A DNA stretch of 64,000 nucleotides from Streptomyces fuscichromogenes (GCF_014645815.1 NZ_BMML01000001.1:186001-250000); one strand, 5' to 3'; counted from the first letter of the stretch, positions 33,105 to 42,680 are shown. The notes: generated from the letters alone by a model not told the origin. Translations and numbers: made by a program.

Positions 33105-36098
33105 ATGACGCCGGGGCGCAGGAGCAGTACCTTCACGCGACTGCTGCGGCACGGCTTCACCGATGCCTCCGCGGCCGAGCGGCTGCTGGACAGCGTCGAG
33201 CTGGCCGCCGTACGCGACGATCCGGTGCTCCTCGAAGCCCTGGGCGCCACCGCCGACCCCGACCTCGCCCTGCGCGGCCTGGTACGGCTCCTGGAGGCCC
33301 AGCCGGGCCCCACCGCCCGCCGGGAGCTGCTCGACACCCTGATAGCGGCCAAGCCGCTGCGGGACCGCCTGCTGGGCGTGCTCGGCGCCTCCGCCGCCCT
33401 CGCCGACCACCTCGCCCGGCACCCGCGCGACTGGGAGGCCCTGGTCACCTACGAGCCCCGCGACCTGCACCCCGGCGTCGCGGAGTTCGAACGCGGGCTC
33501 GCCGAGGCCGGCGACCCGGTCGCCCTGCGCGTCGCCTACCGGCGCTGCCTGCTGTCCATCGCCGCCCGGGACGTCTGCGGGACGACCGACGTCGCCCAGA
33601 CCGCCGCCGAACTCGCCGACCTGGCCACCGCCACCCTGCGCGCCGCCCTCGCCCTCGCCGAGCGTGCCGCGCCCGAGGACGCCGCGGCCTGCCGGCTCGC
33701 GGTGATCGCCATGGGCAAGTGCGGCGGCCACGAGCTGAACTACGTCTCCGACGTCGACGTCATCTTCGTCGGCGAGGCCGCCGGCGAGCACGACGAGACC
33801 AAGGCCCTGCGGTCGGCCACCAAGCTCGCCTCGCACATGATGCGGATCTGCTCCGAGACCACGGTGGAGGGGTCGATCTGGCCGGTCGACGCCAACCTCC
33901 GCCCCGAGGGCCGCAACGGCCCCCTCGTCCGCACCCTCAGCAGCCACCTCGCCTACTACCAGCGCTGGGCCAAGACCTGGGAGTTCCAGGCCCTGCTCAA
34001 GGCCCGCCCGGTCGCCGGCGACCTCGGCCTCGGGCAGGACTACGTCGCCGCGCTCGAACCCCTGGTCTGGAAGGCCGCCGAACGCGAGAACTTCGTCGCC
34101 GACGTGCAGAAGATGCGCCGGCGCGTGGTGGAGAACATCCCGGCCGCCGAGATCGACCGCGAGCTGAAGCTCGGCCCCGGAGGGCTCAGGGACGTCGAGT
34201 TCGCCGTCCAGCTCCTCCAGTTGGTGCACGGCCGGGCCGACGCCTCGCTGCGCTCCGGCACCACCCTCGACGCGCTCCAGGCCCTCGCCGCCGGCGGCTA
34301 CGTGGGCCGCGCCGACGCCGTCCAGCTCGACGACGCCTACCGCTTCCTGCGCTCCATGGAGCACCGCATCCAGCTCTACCGGCTGCGCCGCACCCACCTG
34401 GTCCCCGAGGACGAGGCCGACCTGCGCCGCCTCGGCCGCTCGCTGGGCCTGCGCACCGACCCGGTGACCGAGCTGATCCGCGAGTGGAAGCAGCACACCG
34501 GTGTCGTACGACGCCTGCACGAGAAGCTCTTCTACCGCCCGCTGCTCGATGCTGTCGCCCAACTCGCCCCCGGCGAAGCAAGGTTGAGCGCCGAGGCGGC
34601 CCGGGAGCGCATGGTGGCCCTCGGCTACGCCGACCCCGCCGCCGCCCTGCGCCACCTGGAGGCCCTCGCCTCCGGCGTCACCCGCAAGGCCGCCATCCAG
34701 CGCACCCTGCTGCCCGTCCTGCTGGGCTGGTTCGCCGACTCCGCCGACCCGGACGCGGGCCTGCTGAACTTCCGCAAGGTCTCCGACGCGCTGGGCAAGA
34801 CCCCTTGGTACCTACGGCTGTTGCGCGACGAGGGCGCCGCCGCCGAGAACCTCGCCCGCGTGCTGTCCGCCGGCCGTCTCGCCCCCGACCTGCTGATGCG
34901 CGCCCCGGAGGCGGTGGCCCTGCTGGGCGACGGCGACGGGGGCGGCCTGGAGCCGCGCGGCCGGGCCCAGTTGGAGCAGGAGATCCTCGCCGCCGCGGGC
35001 CGCGCCGACAACGCCGAGGACGGGGTGCGGGCGGCGCGCGGCGTGCGCCGCCGGGAGCTGTTCCGGACGGCCGCCGCCGACATCGTGGACTCCTACGGCA
35101 CCGAGACCAAGCCCGCCGAGGCCGACCAGGGCGCCCTGGTCGACCGGGTCGGCGGCGCGGTCTCCGACCTGACGGCGGCGACCCTGGCGGGGACCCTGCG
35201 CGCGGTGGTCCGGGACGGCTGGGGCGACACCCTGCCCACCCGGTTCACCATGATCGGCATGGGCCGGTTCGGGGGGCACGAGCTGGGCTACGGCTCCGAC
35301 GCCGACGTCCTGTTCGTGCACGAGCCGCAGGAGGGCGTGGACGAACGGGAGGCGGCCGACGCGGCGAACAAGGTGGTCGCCGAGATGCGCCGGCTGCTCC
35401 AGGTCCCCAGTGCCGACCCGCCGTTGCTCATCGACGCGGACCTGCGCCCCGAGGGCAAGTCCGGGCCGCTGGTGCGCACGCTCAAGTCCTACGAGGCGTA
35501 CTACCGCCGGTGGTCCCTGGTCTGGGAGTCTCAGGCCCTGCTGCGCGCCGAACCGGTCGCCGGGGACGAGGAGTTGGGCCGCCGGTTCATCGAGCTGGTC
35601 GACCCGCTGCGGTACCCGGCGGAGGGGCTCGGCGAGGACGCGGTACGGGAGATCCGGCGGCTGAAGGCCCGGATGGAGTCCGAGCGGCTGCCGCGCGGCG
35701 CCGACCCGAAGCTGCACACCAAGCTGGGGCCGGGCGGGCTGTCCGACGTGGAGTGGACCGTGCAGCTGCTGCAGCTGCGGCACGGGTGGGCCGAGCCGGG
35801 GCTGCGCACCACCCGGACCCGTCAGGCGCTGGCGGCGGCGCGGGCGGCGGGGCTGCTGGGGACCGAGGAGGCCGCGATACTGGACGAGGCGTGGGTGCTG
35901 GCGACGCGGGTGCGCAACGCCGTGATGCTGGTACGGGGGCGGGCCGGCGACACGTTTCCTTCCGAGAGCCGGGAGTTGGCCGCGGTCGGGCGGTATCTGG
36001 GGTACGGGGACGGGCATGCCGGGGACATGCTCGACGCGTACCGGCGGACCGCGCGGCGGGCGAGGACGGTGGTGGAGGAGCTCTTCTACGGGGCTTAG
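33105..36098 (+). CDS. glnE: Bifunctional glutamine synthetase adenylyltransferase/deadenylase
   Basis: A 997-residue cytoplasmic enzyme that adds or removes AMP on glutamine synthetase GSI in response to nitrogen status. Two nucleotidyltransferase domains are visible: the deadenylase half with MGKCGGHELNYVSDVDVIF (about 203-221) and the adenylylase half with MGRFGGHELGYGSDADVLF (about 718-736). Each is followed by DANLRPEGRNGPLVRTL or DADLRPEGKSGPLVRTL and a helical GlnD-PII-like domain with GPGGLRDVE or GPGGLSDVE. ATG 33105 has GGAGGGAGG upstream. It lies alone, divergent from the broken PPOX gene. Its GSI target gene is not in the window. Confidence 0.97.
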   Translation: MTPGRRSSTFTRLLRHGFTDASAAERLLDSVELAAVRDDPVLLEALGATADPDLALRGLVRLLEAQPGPTARRELLDTLIAAKPLRDRLLGVLGASAALADHLARHPRDWEALVTYEPRDLHPGVAEFERGLAEAGDPVALRVAYRRCLLSIAARDVCGTTDVAQTAAELADLATATLRAALALAERAAPEDAAACRLAVIAMGKCGGHELNYVSDVDVIFVGEAAGEHDETKALRSATKLASHMMRICSETTVEGSIWPVDANLRPEGRNGPLVRTLSSHLAYYQRWAKTWEFQALLKARPVAGDLGLGQDYVAALEPLVWKAAERENFVADVQKMRRRVVENIPAAEIDRELKLGPGGLRDVEFAVQLLQLVHGRADASLRSGTTLDALQALAAGGYVGRADAVQLDDAYRFLRSMEHRIQLYRLRRTHLVPEDEADLRRLGRSLGLRTDPVTELIREWKQHTGVVRRLHEKLFYRPLLDAVAQLAPGEARLSAEAARERMVALGYADPAAALRHLEALASGVTRKAAIQRTLLPVLLGWFADSADPDAGLLNFRKVSDALGKTPWYLRLLRDEGAAAENLARVLSAGRLAPDLLMRAPEAVALLGDGDGGGLEPRGRAQLEQEILAAAGRADNAEDGVRAARGVRRRELFRTAAADIVDSYGTETKPAEADQGALVDRVGGAVSDLTAATLAGTLRAVVRDGWGDTLPTRFTMIGMGRFGGHELGYGSDADVLFVHEPQEGVDEREAADAANKVVAEMRRLLQVPSADPPLLIDADLRPEGKSGPLVRTLKSYEAYYRRWSLVWESQALLRAEPVAGDEELGRRFIELVDPLRYPAEGLGEDAVREIRRLKARMESERLPRGADPKLHTKLGPGGLSDVEWTVQLLQLRHGWAEPGLRTTRTRQALAAARAAGLLGTEEAAILDEAWVLATRVRNAVMLVRGRAGDTFPSESRELAAVGRYLGYGDGHAGDMLDAYRRTARRARTVVEELFYGA

Positions 36099-36149
36099 GG
36101 GGTGGGGGTTTTCGGGGCGGTCGCCGTGTCGTGCCGGCTGCGGGTGGGT

Positions 36150-36186
36150 GGGGGCTGGTCGCGCAGTTCCCCGCGCCCCTGGGGCG
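36150..36186. repeat. Copy of the dispersed intergenic repeat
   Basis: GGGGGCTGGTCGCGCAGTTC followed by CCCGCGCCCC: the same unit as at 1741-1775 but on the opposite strand. It lies downstream of glnE. A 15-bp direct duplication (GCGCGTCAAGCG core) follows at 36185-36213. Confidence 0.8.
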
Positions 36187-36203
36187 CGTCAAGCGGGGGC
36201 GCG

Positions 36204-36815
36204 TCAAGCGAGGGTGGCCAGTAGCGTTCTCGCGTGGTTCATGAGGCCCGTCAGGCCTACCTCGAAGGCGCGGTCCGCTCGGCCGTCGGCCACCGCCGCC
36301 AGGGCCTCCGCCAGGTGCGGGGTCGGGGTCTCGGCGGTCAGCTCCCACATGGTCTCGGGTGCCGCCAGGTCCAGTGTCGAGCCCAGGATCAGGTTCTCCA
36401 GGGCTATCAGCAGCGGCATCACGTCCGCCGGGGCGAAGCCCGCGGCCAGCAGCAGCGTGACCGCGCGCTCGTACTGCTCCAGGACCCGGGGGGCCCGCAC
36501 CGGCGAGGTCATCAGGAGCGGGATCGTCCTCGGGTGCGCGGCGAACGCGGCCCGGTAGGAACGGGCCCAGGACTCCAGCGCGGTGTCCCAGGGGGCCAGG
36601 TCCAGGGTCGCCGGATCGATCGCGGCGGCGACGCGTTCGCGCAGCAGCTCGACGATGCCGTCGCGGCCGTCCACATGGTGATACAGCGAACCGGTCTGTG
36701 CACCGAGCCGCCTGGCGATCTGCGGGACGCTGAAGTCGCCCTGCTCGTCCACGAGTTGCAACGCGGTCGTGGTGATCCGCTCCCGGTCGAGGAGCGGGGT
36801 GCGCGGCCGTCCCAT
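36204..36815 (-). CDS. TetR-family regulator
   Basis: A 203-residue repressor. Helix-turn-helix at about residues 29-50 (FSVPQIARRLGAQTGSLYHHVDGRDGI), then a TetR_C-type ligand-binding domain (TALESWARSYRAAFAAHPRTIPLL). ATG 36815 with GGGGAG 9 nt upstream; the open frame extends far upstream without ribosome site. It is divergent from the APC permease at 36994 across 178 bp, so it probably controls the permease-amidohydrolase pair. Confidence 0.88.
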   Translation of the reverse strand: MGRPRTPLLDRERITTTALQLVDEQGDFSVPQIARRLGAQTGSLYHHVDGRDGIVELLRERVAAAIDPATLDLAPWDTALESWARSYRAAFAAHPRTIPLLMTSPVRAPRVLEQYERAVTLLLAAGFAPADVMPLLIALENLILGSTLDLAAPETMWELTAETPTPHLAEALAAVADGRADRAFEVGLTGLMNHARTLLATLA

Positions 36816-36993
36816 CGGCGTGTTCTCCCCTGAAGGTGTGAAACGGGGCTTCCCGGATGCCCAGGAGGAGGCTACATTGCCGAAACCGAAAGGCTTTAGA
36901 TTTACGGGTCCGGGGCAGTCCCTGCCCCGGTAGCGCCGGTCATCCCGCACGCCCGGAACCCTCCCGTCCGTCGCGCTCGAAGGGCTCCTCCCC

Positions 36994-38445
36994 ATGTCCG
37001 TCACCGCTCGCGAGGAAAGCACGCCGTCCGTCGCGGCGACCCTCCGCTCCGGCTCGCTCGGCACCGCCGACATCGCCTTCTTCGTCATCTCCGCCGCCGC
37101 CCCGCTCACCGTGATGGCCGGCGTCGCCCCGCTCGCAGTCCTGCTCGGCGGCATCGGCGCCCCGGCCGGCTACCTCATCGCCGGCATCACCCTCGCCGTC
37201 TTCGCCGTCGGCTTCACCACCATGAGCCGCCACATCAGGAGCGGCGGCGCCTTCTACGCGTACATCACCCGCGGCCTCGGCCGCCCCGTCGGCATCGGCG
37301 CCGCGCTCCTCGCCCTCATCGGGTACAACGGCATGGAGATCGGCGTCTACGGCCTGCTCGGCAGCGCCGGGCGGGACACCGCGAAGGCCCTCTTCGGCGT
37401 CGACGTCCCCTGGCTGCCGATCGCCCTCGCCGGACTCCTCCTCATCGGCTACGGCGGCTACCGCTCCATCGAGTTCGGCGCCAAGGTGCTCGGCGTACTG
37501 CTGGTCGCCGAGACCGGCATCCTGGTCCTGCTCGCGGGCGGGGTGCTGGTCAAGGGCGGCGCACACGGACTGTCCGGCGCCTCCTTCGCACCCGGCCACG
37601 TCCTCGTCTCCGGCACCGCGGTCGTCCTCGCCTTCGCCTTCGCCGCCTTCACCGGCTTCGAGTCGACCGTCATCTACCGGCGCGAGGCCCGCGACCCCGA
37701 GCGGACGGTCCCGCGCGCCACCTACGTGGCCGTGGCCTTCCTCGGCCTCTTCTACGCCTTCTGCGTGTGGATCGTCATCCAGGCCTTCGGCAACGACGAG
37801 GTCATCGCGGCGGCCGCCAAGGACCCCGGCGGCCTGTTCTTCTCCGCCATCACCAGCTACGTCGGCGGCTGGGCGGCCGACCTGATGCACGTCTTCATCG
37901 TGACCAGCATCATCGCCTCGCTGCTCGCCTTCCACAACGCGATCAACCGGTACGCCCTCGCCCTCGCCGAGGAGGGCGTCCTGGCGAAGTCGCTGGGCAC
38001 CGTCCACCCGCGGCACCGCTCCCCGTACACGGCCGGCATCGCGCAGACCGTCCTCGGCCTGGTGGTCGTCGTCGGGTTCTGGGCGGCCGGCGCCGACCCG
38101 TACAACCAGCTGCTGCTGTGGGTGAACACGCCCGGGATGATCGGCCTGTTCGCGCTCCAGCTGCTCGCCGCGATCGCCGTGCCCTGCTATTTCCGGAAGG
38201 TGCGGCACGACGAGGGCACCCTGCGCACCGTGGTCGCCCCGACCGTCGCCGCCGTGCTGCTCGCCACCGCCATAGGCCTGGTCATCACCCACATCGACCT
38301 GTTCACCGGCGCGTCCAGCACGGTGAACACGCTGCTGATCGTCATCGCGCCCGCGGTCTTCGTCGCGGGCCTCGGCCTCGCCTGGTGGCTGCGCCGCGAA
38401 CGTCCCGCCGTGTACGCGGAGTTCGCGGCGGAGCCCGCCGAATAG
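36994..38445 (+). CDS. APC-superfamily amino acid/amine permease
   Basis: A 483-residue membrane protein with 12 helices. TM1 has the APC signature ISAAAPLTVMAGVAPLAVLLGGIGAPAGYL, and TM6 the substrate-gate GFESTVIYRREARDPERTVPRAT. It should take up an amino acid or amine by cation symport. The next gene, an amidohydrolase, starts 47 bp after its stop, with a triple CGGAACGCA repeat in between, so both probably belong to one transcript. ATG 36994. Confidence 0.9.
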   Translation: MSVTAREESTPSVAATLRSGSLGTADIAFFVISAAAPLTVMAGVAPLAVLLGGIGAPAGYLIAGITLAVFAVGFTTMSRHIRSGGAFYAYITRGLGRPVGIGAALLALIGYNGMEIGVYGLLGSAGRDTAKALFGVDVPWLPIALAGLLLIGYGGYRSIEFGAKVLGVLLVAETGILVLLAGGVLVKGGAHGLSGASFAPGHVLVSGTAVVLAFAFAAFTGFESTVIYRREARDPERTVPRATYVAVAFLGLFYAFCVWIVIQAFGNDEVIAAAAKDPGGLFFSAITSYVGGWAADLMHVFIVTSIIASLLAFHNAINRYALALAEEGVLAKSLGTVHPRHRSPYTAGIAQTVLGLVVVVGFWAAGADPYNQLLLWVNTPGMIGLFALQLLAAIAVPCYFRKVRHDEGTLRTVVAPTVAAVLLATAIGLVITHIDLFTGASSTVNTLLIVIAPAVFVAGLGLAWWLRRERPAVYAEFAAEPAE

Positions 38446-38492
38446 CCGTACGGAACGCACGGAACGCACGGAACGAAGGAGTTCACCCCGCC

Positions 38493-40067
38493 ATGACCGC
38501 CGCCCCCGACCTGATCCTCACCGGCGCCGAGGTCCGCACCCTCGACCCCGCCCGGCCGTCCGCCACCGCCGTCGCCGTCCGTGACGGGGTGATCGCCGCC
38601 GTCGGCGAGGAACGGGAGGTACGCGACTGGCGGGGGCCGGGCACCGAGGTCGTGCACCTGGGCGGCGCCCACCTGGTGCCCGGCCTGGTGGACGCGCACA
38701 GCCACCCGGTGTGGGGCCTGGACATGGCGACCGGGGCGGACCTGTCGGGGGTCACCGACCTGGCGGGCCTGAAGGCGGCGCTCGCCGGCGCCGCCCGGAC
38801 CGACGGCTGGGTGATCGGCTACGGCCTCGACCACAACGCGTTCGGAGGACGGCCGGTGGACCGCGCCCTCGTCGAGGACGTCCTCGACGGCGCGCCCGCC
38901 TTCCTACGCCTGTACGACGGCCACTCGGCCCTCGCCACCGGCGCGGCGCTGGCCGCGGCGGGGGTGACGGGCGCGCGGGTCTTCGAGCAGCGGTCCGAGG
39001 TCGTCTGCGACGCCGACGGCCGCCCCACCGGGCATCTGGTCGAGCACGCGGCGATGCGGCTGGTCGAGTCGCTGATGCCCCGCCCGTCGTACGCGGCGCG
39101 CCGGGAGCGGCTCGTGGAGCTGCTGGGCGCGATGGCCGCGACCGGGCTGACCGGGGCGCATGTCATGGACGCCGGGGACGCGGAACTGGTCGGGGCGGTG
39201 GCCGAGGAGACCGTCCTGCCGCTGCGGCTGCGCTTCGCGCCCTGGTGCATGCCGGGGATCGACGCGGCCGGGCTGGCTGAGCTGGTGGCCGCGCAGGGGC
39301 GGGGCGGGCGGCACTGGGTGGTCGGCGGGGTCAAGTTCTTCATGGACGGGACCGTGGAAGGGGGCACCGCCTGGCTGGAGCACGCGGACTGCCACGGGCA
39401 GGGGACCGCGGCGTTCTGGCCCGACCCGGACGCCTACGCCGCCGCCGTGCGCCACCTGCACGCGGCCGGGGTGCGCACGGCCACGCACGCGATCGGGGAC
39501 GCGGCGGTACGGCATGTCCTGGACGTGGTGGCGGGGCTGGGCGCGGGTGCCGCGGGCCGGCACCGCGTCGAGCACATCGAGACGGTGCCGGACGCCCTGC
39601 TGCCCCGGTTCGCGGAGCTGGGGGTGGCCGCGTCGATGCAGCCGCCGCACACGGCGTACACCCGGGCCGACGGTACGGACGAATGGTCCCGGCGGCTGGG
39701 CTCGGCCCGTGCCGGGCGCGCCTGGCGCCTGCGTGACCTGCGGGACGCGGGCGCGACGGTCGCGCTCGGCTCGGACTGGCCGATCGCCCACCACGACGTC
39801 CGTGCCGTTCTGGCGACGGCCCGCGCCCCGCGCGGCGCCGCGTCGGTCCGGGCGGGCCTGACCGGCCTGGAGGCACTGGAGGGCTGCACGACCCACGCGG
39901 CCCGCGCCGCGGGCGAGGCGGCCGTCGCGGGCCGCGTCGCGGTGGGCTGCCGCGCCGACCTGACGGCGTTCGCCCTGGACCCCGTCGAGTCCCCGGCGGA
40001 CGAACTGGCGGAGGCACCGGTACGGCTGACGGTGACCGGGGGGTACGTGGTGCACCAGGGGGAGTGA
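38493..40067 (+). CDS. Amidohydrolase (YtcJ-like metal-dependent)
   Basis: A 524-residue soluble TIM-barrel hydrolase. Metal site: VDAHSHPVWG (HxH), a lysine in VGGVKFFMDGTVEGGTAW, THAIGDAAVRHVLD (His), RVEHIET (His) and LGSDWPIAHHD (Asp). This is the YtcJ/exoenzyme-regulator-like amidohydrolase group; substrates are amides or ureides. Preceded by GAAGGAG. With the permease it looks like an uptake-and-hydrolysis unit for a small nitrogen compound under the divergent TetR regulator. Confidence 0.88.
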   Translation: MTAAPDLILTGAEVRTLDPARPSATAVAVRDGVIAAVGEEREVRDWRGPGTEVVHLGGAHLVPGLVDAHSHPVWGLDMATGADLSGVTDLAGLKAALAGAARTDGWVIGYGLDHNAFGGRPVDRALVEDVLDGAPAFLRLYDGHSALATGAALAAAGVTGARVFEQRSEVVCDADGRPTGHLVEHAAMRLVESLMPRPSYAARRERLVELLGAMAATGLTGAHVMDAGDAELVGAVAEETVLPLRLRFAPWCMPGIDAAGLAELVAAQGRGGRHWVVGGVKFFMDGTVEGGTAWLEHADCHGQGTAAFWPDPDAYAAAVRHLHAAGVRTATHAIGDAAVRHVLDVVAGLGAGAAGRHRVEHIETVPDALLPRFAELGVAASMQPPHTAYTRADGTDEWSRRLGSARAGRAWRLRDLRDAGATVALGSDWPIAHHDVRAVLATARAPRGAASVRAGLTGLEALEGCTTHAARAAGEAAVAGRVAVGCRADLTAFALDPVESPADELAEAPVRLTVTGGYVVHQGE

Positions 40068-40126
40068 GGTCCGGTGGGCTGAGCGGGGTCCGGCACCGCC
40101 GGACTCCGCCGCCGTGGCTGAGCACC

Positions 40127-40375
40127 GTCGCGGCGGAGAGCAAGGTGAACCGTCGGCTCAGGAACAACCGCCGACCCCGGCACAGAACAACTGCCGGTCT
40201 CTTGGATCCGTCGCGGCGGAGAGGAAGGCGGACCGTCGGCTCAGGAACGACCGCGGCCGCTGGCACAGAACAGCGGCCGGTCTCTTGGACCAGCCGTGGC
40301 GGAGAGGAAGGCGGACCGTCGGCTCAGGAACGACCGCGGCTGCTGGCACAGAACAGCGGCCGGTCTCTTGGGCCA
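40127..40375. repeat. Three tandem 83-bp repeats with an internal hairpin
   Basis: Units start at 40127, 40210 and 40293 (83 bp each), with a fourth fragment after 40376. Units 2 and 3 are nearly identical; unit 1 has diverged. Each contains a hairpin: in unit 2, CGGCCGCTG and CAGCGGCCG around GCACAGAA; in unit 3 one arm position changes to a wobble pair. 83 is not divisible by three, so the same peptide would appear in three frames: the repeat is not coding. Confidence 0.85.
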
Positions 40376-40475
40376 GCCGCAGCGGTGCTCGGCCACCGCG
40401 GTGGCTGTCGGTGGTGCCGAACCCGGCGTACGCCCCGGAACCGAGGTCGGCTCCGGCCGTCCGCAGGGGCCTCGC
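40376..40475. other. Spacer between the tandem repeats and the PAP2 gene
   Basis: GC-rich, no gene and no clear terminator recognised. Confidence 0.4.
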
Positions 40476-41333
40476 TCAGCCGCCCGCAGGGCTACGTAGC
40501 AAGGTCACCCCCGTCGGCTGCCGGGGCAGGGCGTACGGCAGGGCGCCGTACCACAGCCGTACCACCAGGAAGCCGAAGGCCAGGCACAGGGCGCCGCCCA
40601 CCGCGTCCAGCCAGAAGTGGTTGGCTGTGGCGACGATGACGAGGAGGGTCGTCGCCGGGTAGACGAGGCCCAGCAGGCGCACCCAGGGGACCGACGCCAG
40701 GGCGAAGACCGTCAGGCCGCACCACAGGGACCAGCCGATGTGCATGGACGGCATCGCGGCGTACTGGTTGGACATGTGCTTGAGGTCGCCGGAGGCCATC
40801 GAGCCCCAGGTGCGGTGGACCGTCACCGTGTCGACGAAGCCGCCGCCGTTCATCAGACGGGGCGGGGCGAGCGGGAACAGGTAGTAGCCGAGGAGGGCGA
40901 CGCCCGTCGTGGCGAAGAGGGCGAGCCGGGCCGCCGCGTAGCGGCCGGGATGGCTGCGGTAGAGCCACACCAGCACACCCAGCGTCACCACGAAGTGCAG
41001 CGTCGCGTAGTAGTAGTTCATCCCGACGATCAGCCAAGTCGCCGAGTTCACGGCGTGGTTGACCGACTCCTCGACGGCGATCCCCAGCCCGCGCTCGGCC
41101 CGCCAGATCCAGTCGGCGTTGCGCAGCGCCTGCGCCCGCTGCTCCGGGACGGCGTTGCGCACGAGCGAGTAGGTCCAGTAACTCACCGCGATGAGGAGGA
41201 TCTCGAACCAGAGCCGGGGGCGGCGCGGTGTGCGCAGCCGGTGCAGGAACCGCTGGTCGTCCTCGCCCGTGACGGTCCGCGGAAGGGTCTGTTGTGCGCG
41301 ACCTTCCGGCTCTGTCACGGTCGAGTCACTCAT
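40476..41333 (-). CDS. PAP2-superfamily membrane phosphatase
   Basis: A 285-residue protein with about six membrane helices. The PAP2 signature motifs are KHMSNQYAAMPSMHIGWSLW (PSMH type) and ATANHFWLDAVGG (HxxxD), with FPLAPPRLM before them. This form is near the inositol-phosphorylceramide-synthase-like group (PAP2_3). It should remove or move a lipid phosphate on the outer face of the membrane. ATG 41333 is used; GTG 41339 is two codons longer. No good Shine-Dalgarno is seen at either. Confidence 0.85.
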   Translation of the reverse strand: MSDSTVTEPEGRAQQTLPRTVTGEDDQRFLHRLRTPRRPRLWFEILLIAVSYWTYSLVRNAVPEQRAQALRNADWIWRAERGLGIAVEESVNHAVNSATWLIVGMNYYYATLHFVVTLGVLVWLYRSHPGRYAAARLALFATTGVALLGYYLFPLAPPRLMNGGGFVDTVTVHRTWGSMASGDLKHMSNQYAAMPSMHIGWSLWCGLTVFALASVPWVRLLGLVYPATTLLVIVATANHFWLDAVGGALCLAFGFLVVRLWYGALPYALPRQPTGVTLLRSPAGG

Positions 41334-41415
41334 AGGCACAGAGTCTGCCAGAAAAGACGTCTACGGCAGATCATCCCAAGGTCGGGTTCACGGTGCATGT
41401 CCTACGGCGGGGCGA

Positions 41416-42468
41416 CTACTTCCCGGGTACTGCCGCCGTTGAACCGCGTACCACGAGCTCCGGCATGAAAACGAACTCGCTGTGCGGGGCCGGCGTACCG
41501 CCGATCTCCTCCAGCAGGGTGCGCACCGCGGCCTGGCCCATCGCGGGGACCGGCTTGCGGATGGTGGTGAGCGGCGGGTCGGTGAAGGCGATCAGGGGGG
41601 AGTCGTCGAAGCCGACCACGGAGACGTCCCGGGGGACGTCGAGGCCGCGCTGCCGTACGGCCCGTATCGCGCCCAGGGCCATCATGTCGCTGGCGCACAC
41701 GATCGCCGTGCAGTCCCGGTCGATCAGCGCGCTGGTGGCCGCCTGGCCGCCCTCCAGGGTGTAGAGGGAGTGCTGTACGAGCTGCGTCTCGACGGCGTCC
41801 GCGGCGAGGCCCAACTGGTCCTGCATCGCCCGCACGAACCCCTCGATCTTGCGCTGCACGGGGACGAAGCGCTTGGGGCCGAGGGCGAGCCCGATCCGGG
41901 TGTGGCCGAGGGAGACGAGGTGGGTGACGGCCAGCGTCATCGCCGCCCGGTCGTCGGGGGAGATGAACGGCGCCTGCACCTTCGGCGAGAAGCCGTCCAC
42001 CAGGACGTACGGCACGCCCTGCGCCCGCAGCCGCTCGTAGCGCTGCATGTCGGCCGTGGTGTCCGCGTGCAGGCCGGAGACGTAGATGATCCCGGCGACC
42101 CCGCGGTCCACCAGCATCTCGGTCAGCTCGTCCTCGGTGGACCCGCCGGGCGTCTGGGTGGCGAGCACGGGGGTGTAGCCCTGCCGGGTCAGGGCCTGCC
42201 CGATGACCTGCGCCAGGGCCGGGAATATCGGGTTCTCCAGCTCGGGGGTGATCAGCCCCACCAGGCCCTCGCTGCGCTGCCGCAGCCGTACCGGACGCTC
42301 GTAGCCGAGGACGTCGAGGGCGGCGAGCACGGACTGGCGGGTGGTGGCCGCGACGCCGGGCTTCCCGTTCAGGACCCGGCTCACCGTCGCCTCGCTCACC
42401 CCCGCCTGCGCTGCGATGTCGGCAAGCCGTGTGGTCACGGCACCGGACTGTACCGGCCGTATCGTCAT
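41416..42468 (-). CDS. malR: LacI-family maltose regulator MalR
   Basis: A 350-residue repressor. Helix-turn-helix and hinge: TRLADIAAQAGVSEATVSRVLNG, then a periplasmic-binding-like sugar domain (GLVGLITPELENPIFPALAQ, IIYVSG, IVCASDMMALGAIRA, SVVGFDDSPLIAFTDPPLTTI). In Streptomyces MalR (Reg1) represses malEFG and amylase genes unless maltodextrin is present. It is divergent from malE here. ATG 42468 has GAGGGA 7 nt upstream. Candidate operators flank it and other starch genes in the window. Confidence 0.93.
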   Translation of the reverse strand: MTIRPVQSGAVTTRLADIAAQAGVSEATVSRVLNGKPGVAATTRQSVLAALDVLGYERPVRLRQRSEGLVGLITPELENPIFPALAQVIGQALTRQGYTPVLATQTPGGSTEDELTEMLVDRGVAGIIYVSGLHADTTADMQRYERLRAQGVPYVLVDGFSPKVQAPFISPDDRAAMTLAVTHLVSLGHTRIGLALGPKRFVPVQRKIEGFVRAMQDQLGLAADAVETQLVQHSLYTLEGGQAATSALIDRDCTAIVCASDMMALGAIRAVRQRGLDVPRDVSVVGFDDSPLIAFTDPPLTTIRKPVPAMGQAAVRTLLEEIGGTPAPHSEFVFMPELVVRGSTAAVPGK

Positions 42469-42537
42469 CGCGGTCCCTCTGTTCTGGTCGGCGCTCCTGG
42501 TCCCGCAAGGGGATGATTCCCGTGCGGGAGACGGATG

Positions 42538-42566
42538 GCAAGAGCTTGCAGAGTCTTGCACAACCG
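42538..42566. promoter_or_regulatory. Candidate MalR operator, malR side
   Basis: GCAAGAGCTTGC is a perfect 12-bp palindrome at 42538-42549, followed directly by a second CTTGCA (AGAGTCTTGCA). It lies about 70 bp upstream of malR, suggesting autoregulation. Confidence 0.55.
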
Positions 42567-42647
42567 GGGCAGGCCCCGCTCAGCCCCGTACGGCAGGGGT
42601 CTCGGGGCGGTCGATAGGGGGTCACGGCGGCATAACGTCCGCAGCCT

Positions 42648-42680
42648 CTTGCACTTTTTTGCTGCAAGGTCTTTCGCAAG
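42648..42680. promoter_or_regulatory. Candidate MalR operator, malE side
   Basis: CTTGCA (42648) and TGCAAG (42663) form an inverted repeat with a 9-nt spacer, followed by CGCAAGG at 42675. A possible -10 (TACGTT) lies at 42695. Confidence 0.6.

Noticed and set aside
40127..40375. CRISPR-like array
   Set aside because: Units are contiguous 83-mers without variable spacers and there are no cas genes.
40114..40662. A possible 182-residue protein across the 83-bp repeats
   Set aside because: The repeat length is not a multiple of three and the same peptide appears in all three frames, so selection is not at protein level; it also runs into the antisense of the PAP2 gene.
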